A stretch of 64,000 nucleotides of DNA from Rhodocyclales bacterium (GTDB taxonomy: Bacteria > Pseudomonadota > Gammaproteobacteria > Burkholderiales > Rhodocyclaceae). The stretch spans positions 62,001-126,000 of the forward strand of contig JACRMV010000001.1 of the NCBI GenBank assembly GCA_016235025.1, read 5' to 3'. The notes under the pieces are model-generated. The model made no database searches. It was given only the letters and a program-made list of their open reading frames with translations, and was not told where the DNA came from. How positions within the stretch are numbered: the first letter of the stretch is position 1; the number at the start of each line of letters is the position of its first letter. This document shows, piece after piece, positions 63,424 to 64,000 of this stretch. The translations under genes were made by a program, and so were the position numbers.

Positions 63424-64000
63424 CGTGAACCTCAGCCCGGCGGACGGGTGTTGTCGCGCTTTTCCTCGTGGTATTCCTCCTCCACATTCACCGACCAGAT
63501 CGCGGCCTTGTCCGTGATGCCGGCCATGATGGCTTCGGCGGCGAGCTTGGCGGTGACCATCGAACGAACTGGTCATAGCTGCCGAAATAGGCAGGATAGG
63601 CCTTGGGCACGCGGGCGACATGCCAGTCGAGTGCGTCGGCGGGGTCGATCAGGTCGATTTTCGCCAGTTCGGCAATTGCGAAGCGCGAAAATTCGGCATC
63701 GTCCATGCGCCACAGTTCATCGCCTTCCTGGCAGAAATATTCGAGGCCCATCCAGATGGTGTCGGCCTCCTTGACCAGCGCCGGGCTCCAGTTGTTGAAG
63801 ATTTGCAGGCGGCCGATCTTGACATCGGGTTCCTGAATGTAGATCCAGGTGTCGGGTAAAAGATTGAGCGGCGGCTTGCCTTCGGGACGCGGCTTGAGTC
63901 TTTTCAGCAACAGCCCCATGGTGATGAAATCGCGGTACATCAGCCCGTCCGCCACGGCGCGCACCGCGTCGGGCGCAGGTGGTTGCAGGGCCTGCACCAT
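63424..64000 (-). pseudogene. FAD-dependent oxidoreductase gene, internally deleted (partial, right direct repeat)
   Basis: The 3' part of a gene that continues past the window. Residues such as FNNWSPALV, WMGLEYFCQEGDELWRM and VPKAYPAYFGSYDQF belong to the UDP-galactopyranose-mutase/protoporphyrinogen-oxidase-like family. After YFGSYDQF the frame breaks and jumps to ..TDKAAIWSVNVEEEYHEEK; the expected block with the FAD-binding FLIGRNGMHRYNNQDHS motif is missing. The protein is therefore non-functional as written. The first ~200 bases are repeated at 58516. Confidence 0.82.

Overview
The window reads as a GC-rich betaproteobacterial chromosome, most like a Rhodocyclales or Sterolibacteriaceae-type organism. 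This is inferred from gene order (mlaFEDACB-yadGH-ibaG-murA-hisGD, his-hinT-tatABC-degQ, rpe-gph-trpEGDC), the short HisG form and an MSHA-type pilus locus. No database was searched. Coding density is high, and no rRNA, tRNA, CRISPR array or complete insertion sequence was recognised.

Layout. 1-694: the end of an RND pump gene and a small DUF2892 protein. 710-6282 (minus): rpe, gph and trpEGDC. 6337-22123 (minus): one long operon-like run holding an NtrC-type regulator and an MSHA-like type IV pilus set (mshM, L, N, E, G, I, J, K). It ends in two prepilin-headed proteins, one a 1084-residue mosaic with a lectin-like domain and tail-fibre-like repeats. 22304-29435: the Mla phospholipid transport operon, an ABC-2 transporter, ibaG and murA. 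29440-36748: histidine biosynthesis, with hisC inverted. 36751-43592: hinT, tatABC, a DegQ-like protease, a Nif3-family protein, a TonB-like protein, an ankyrin protein, msrA and a DUF2889 protein. 43648-45713: sucCD, closed by a strong terminator.

45998-58520 is the most interesting part. A PP2C phosphatase, an FHA protein, a GAF-domain PilB/GspE-type ATPase and a GAF/HD-GYP protein are followed by a 59-residue pilin that is essentially only the N-terminal helix. Next to it lies a separately encoded secreted six-cysteine protein. The pair sits between a good sigma-54 promoter match and a perfect 12-bp terminator stem. Downstream are an ABC-2 exporter, a TPR-like membrane-anchored protein, a large polytopic membrane protein and an O-antigen-ligase-type protein. 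The arrangement resembles the split PilA-N/PilA-C pilins described in Geobacter, here in a betaproteobacterial setting with its own second-messenger and phosphoprotein components.

58516-64000 is an accessory segment: a phospholipase D lipoprotein, a periplasmic protein, a GGDEF remnant, CsbD, a PHB-depolymerase-type esterase and a 24-residue membrane peptide. It is bounded by two direct copies of the decayed 3' end of an FAD-oxidoreductase gene.

Across the window at least twelve copies of a short repeat (core AAAGTCGGCGCTGG) are scattered between and inside genes. Seven intragenic copies are read in one orientation and frame, adding a Pro-Ala-Pro-Thr-Phe-like tag to unrelated proteins.
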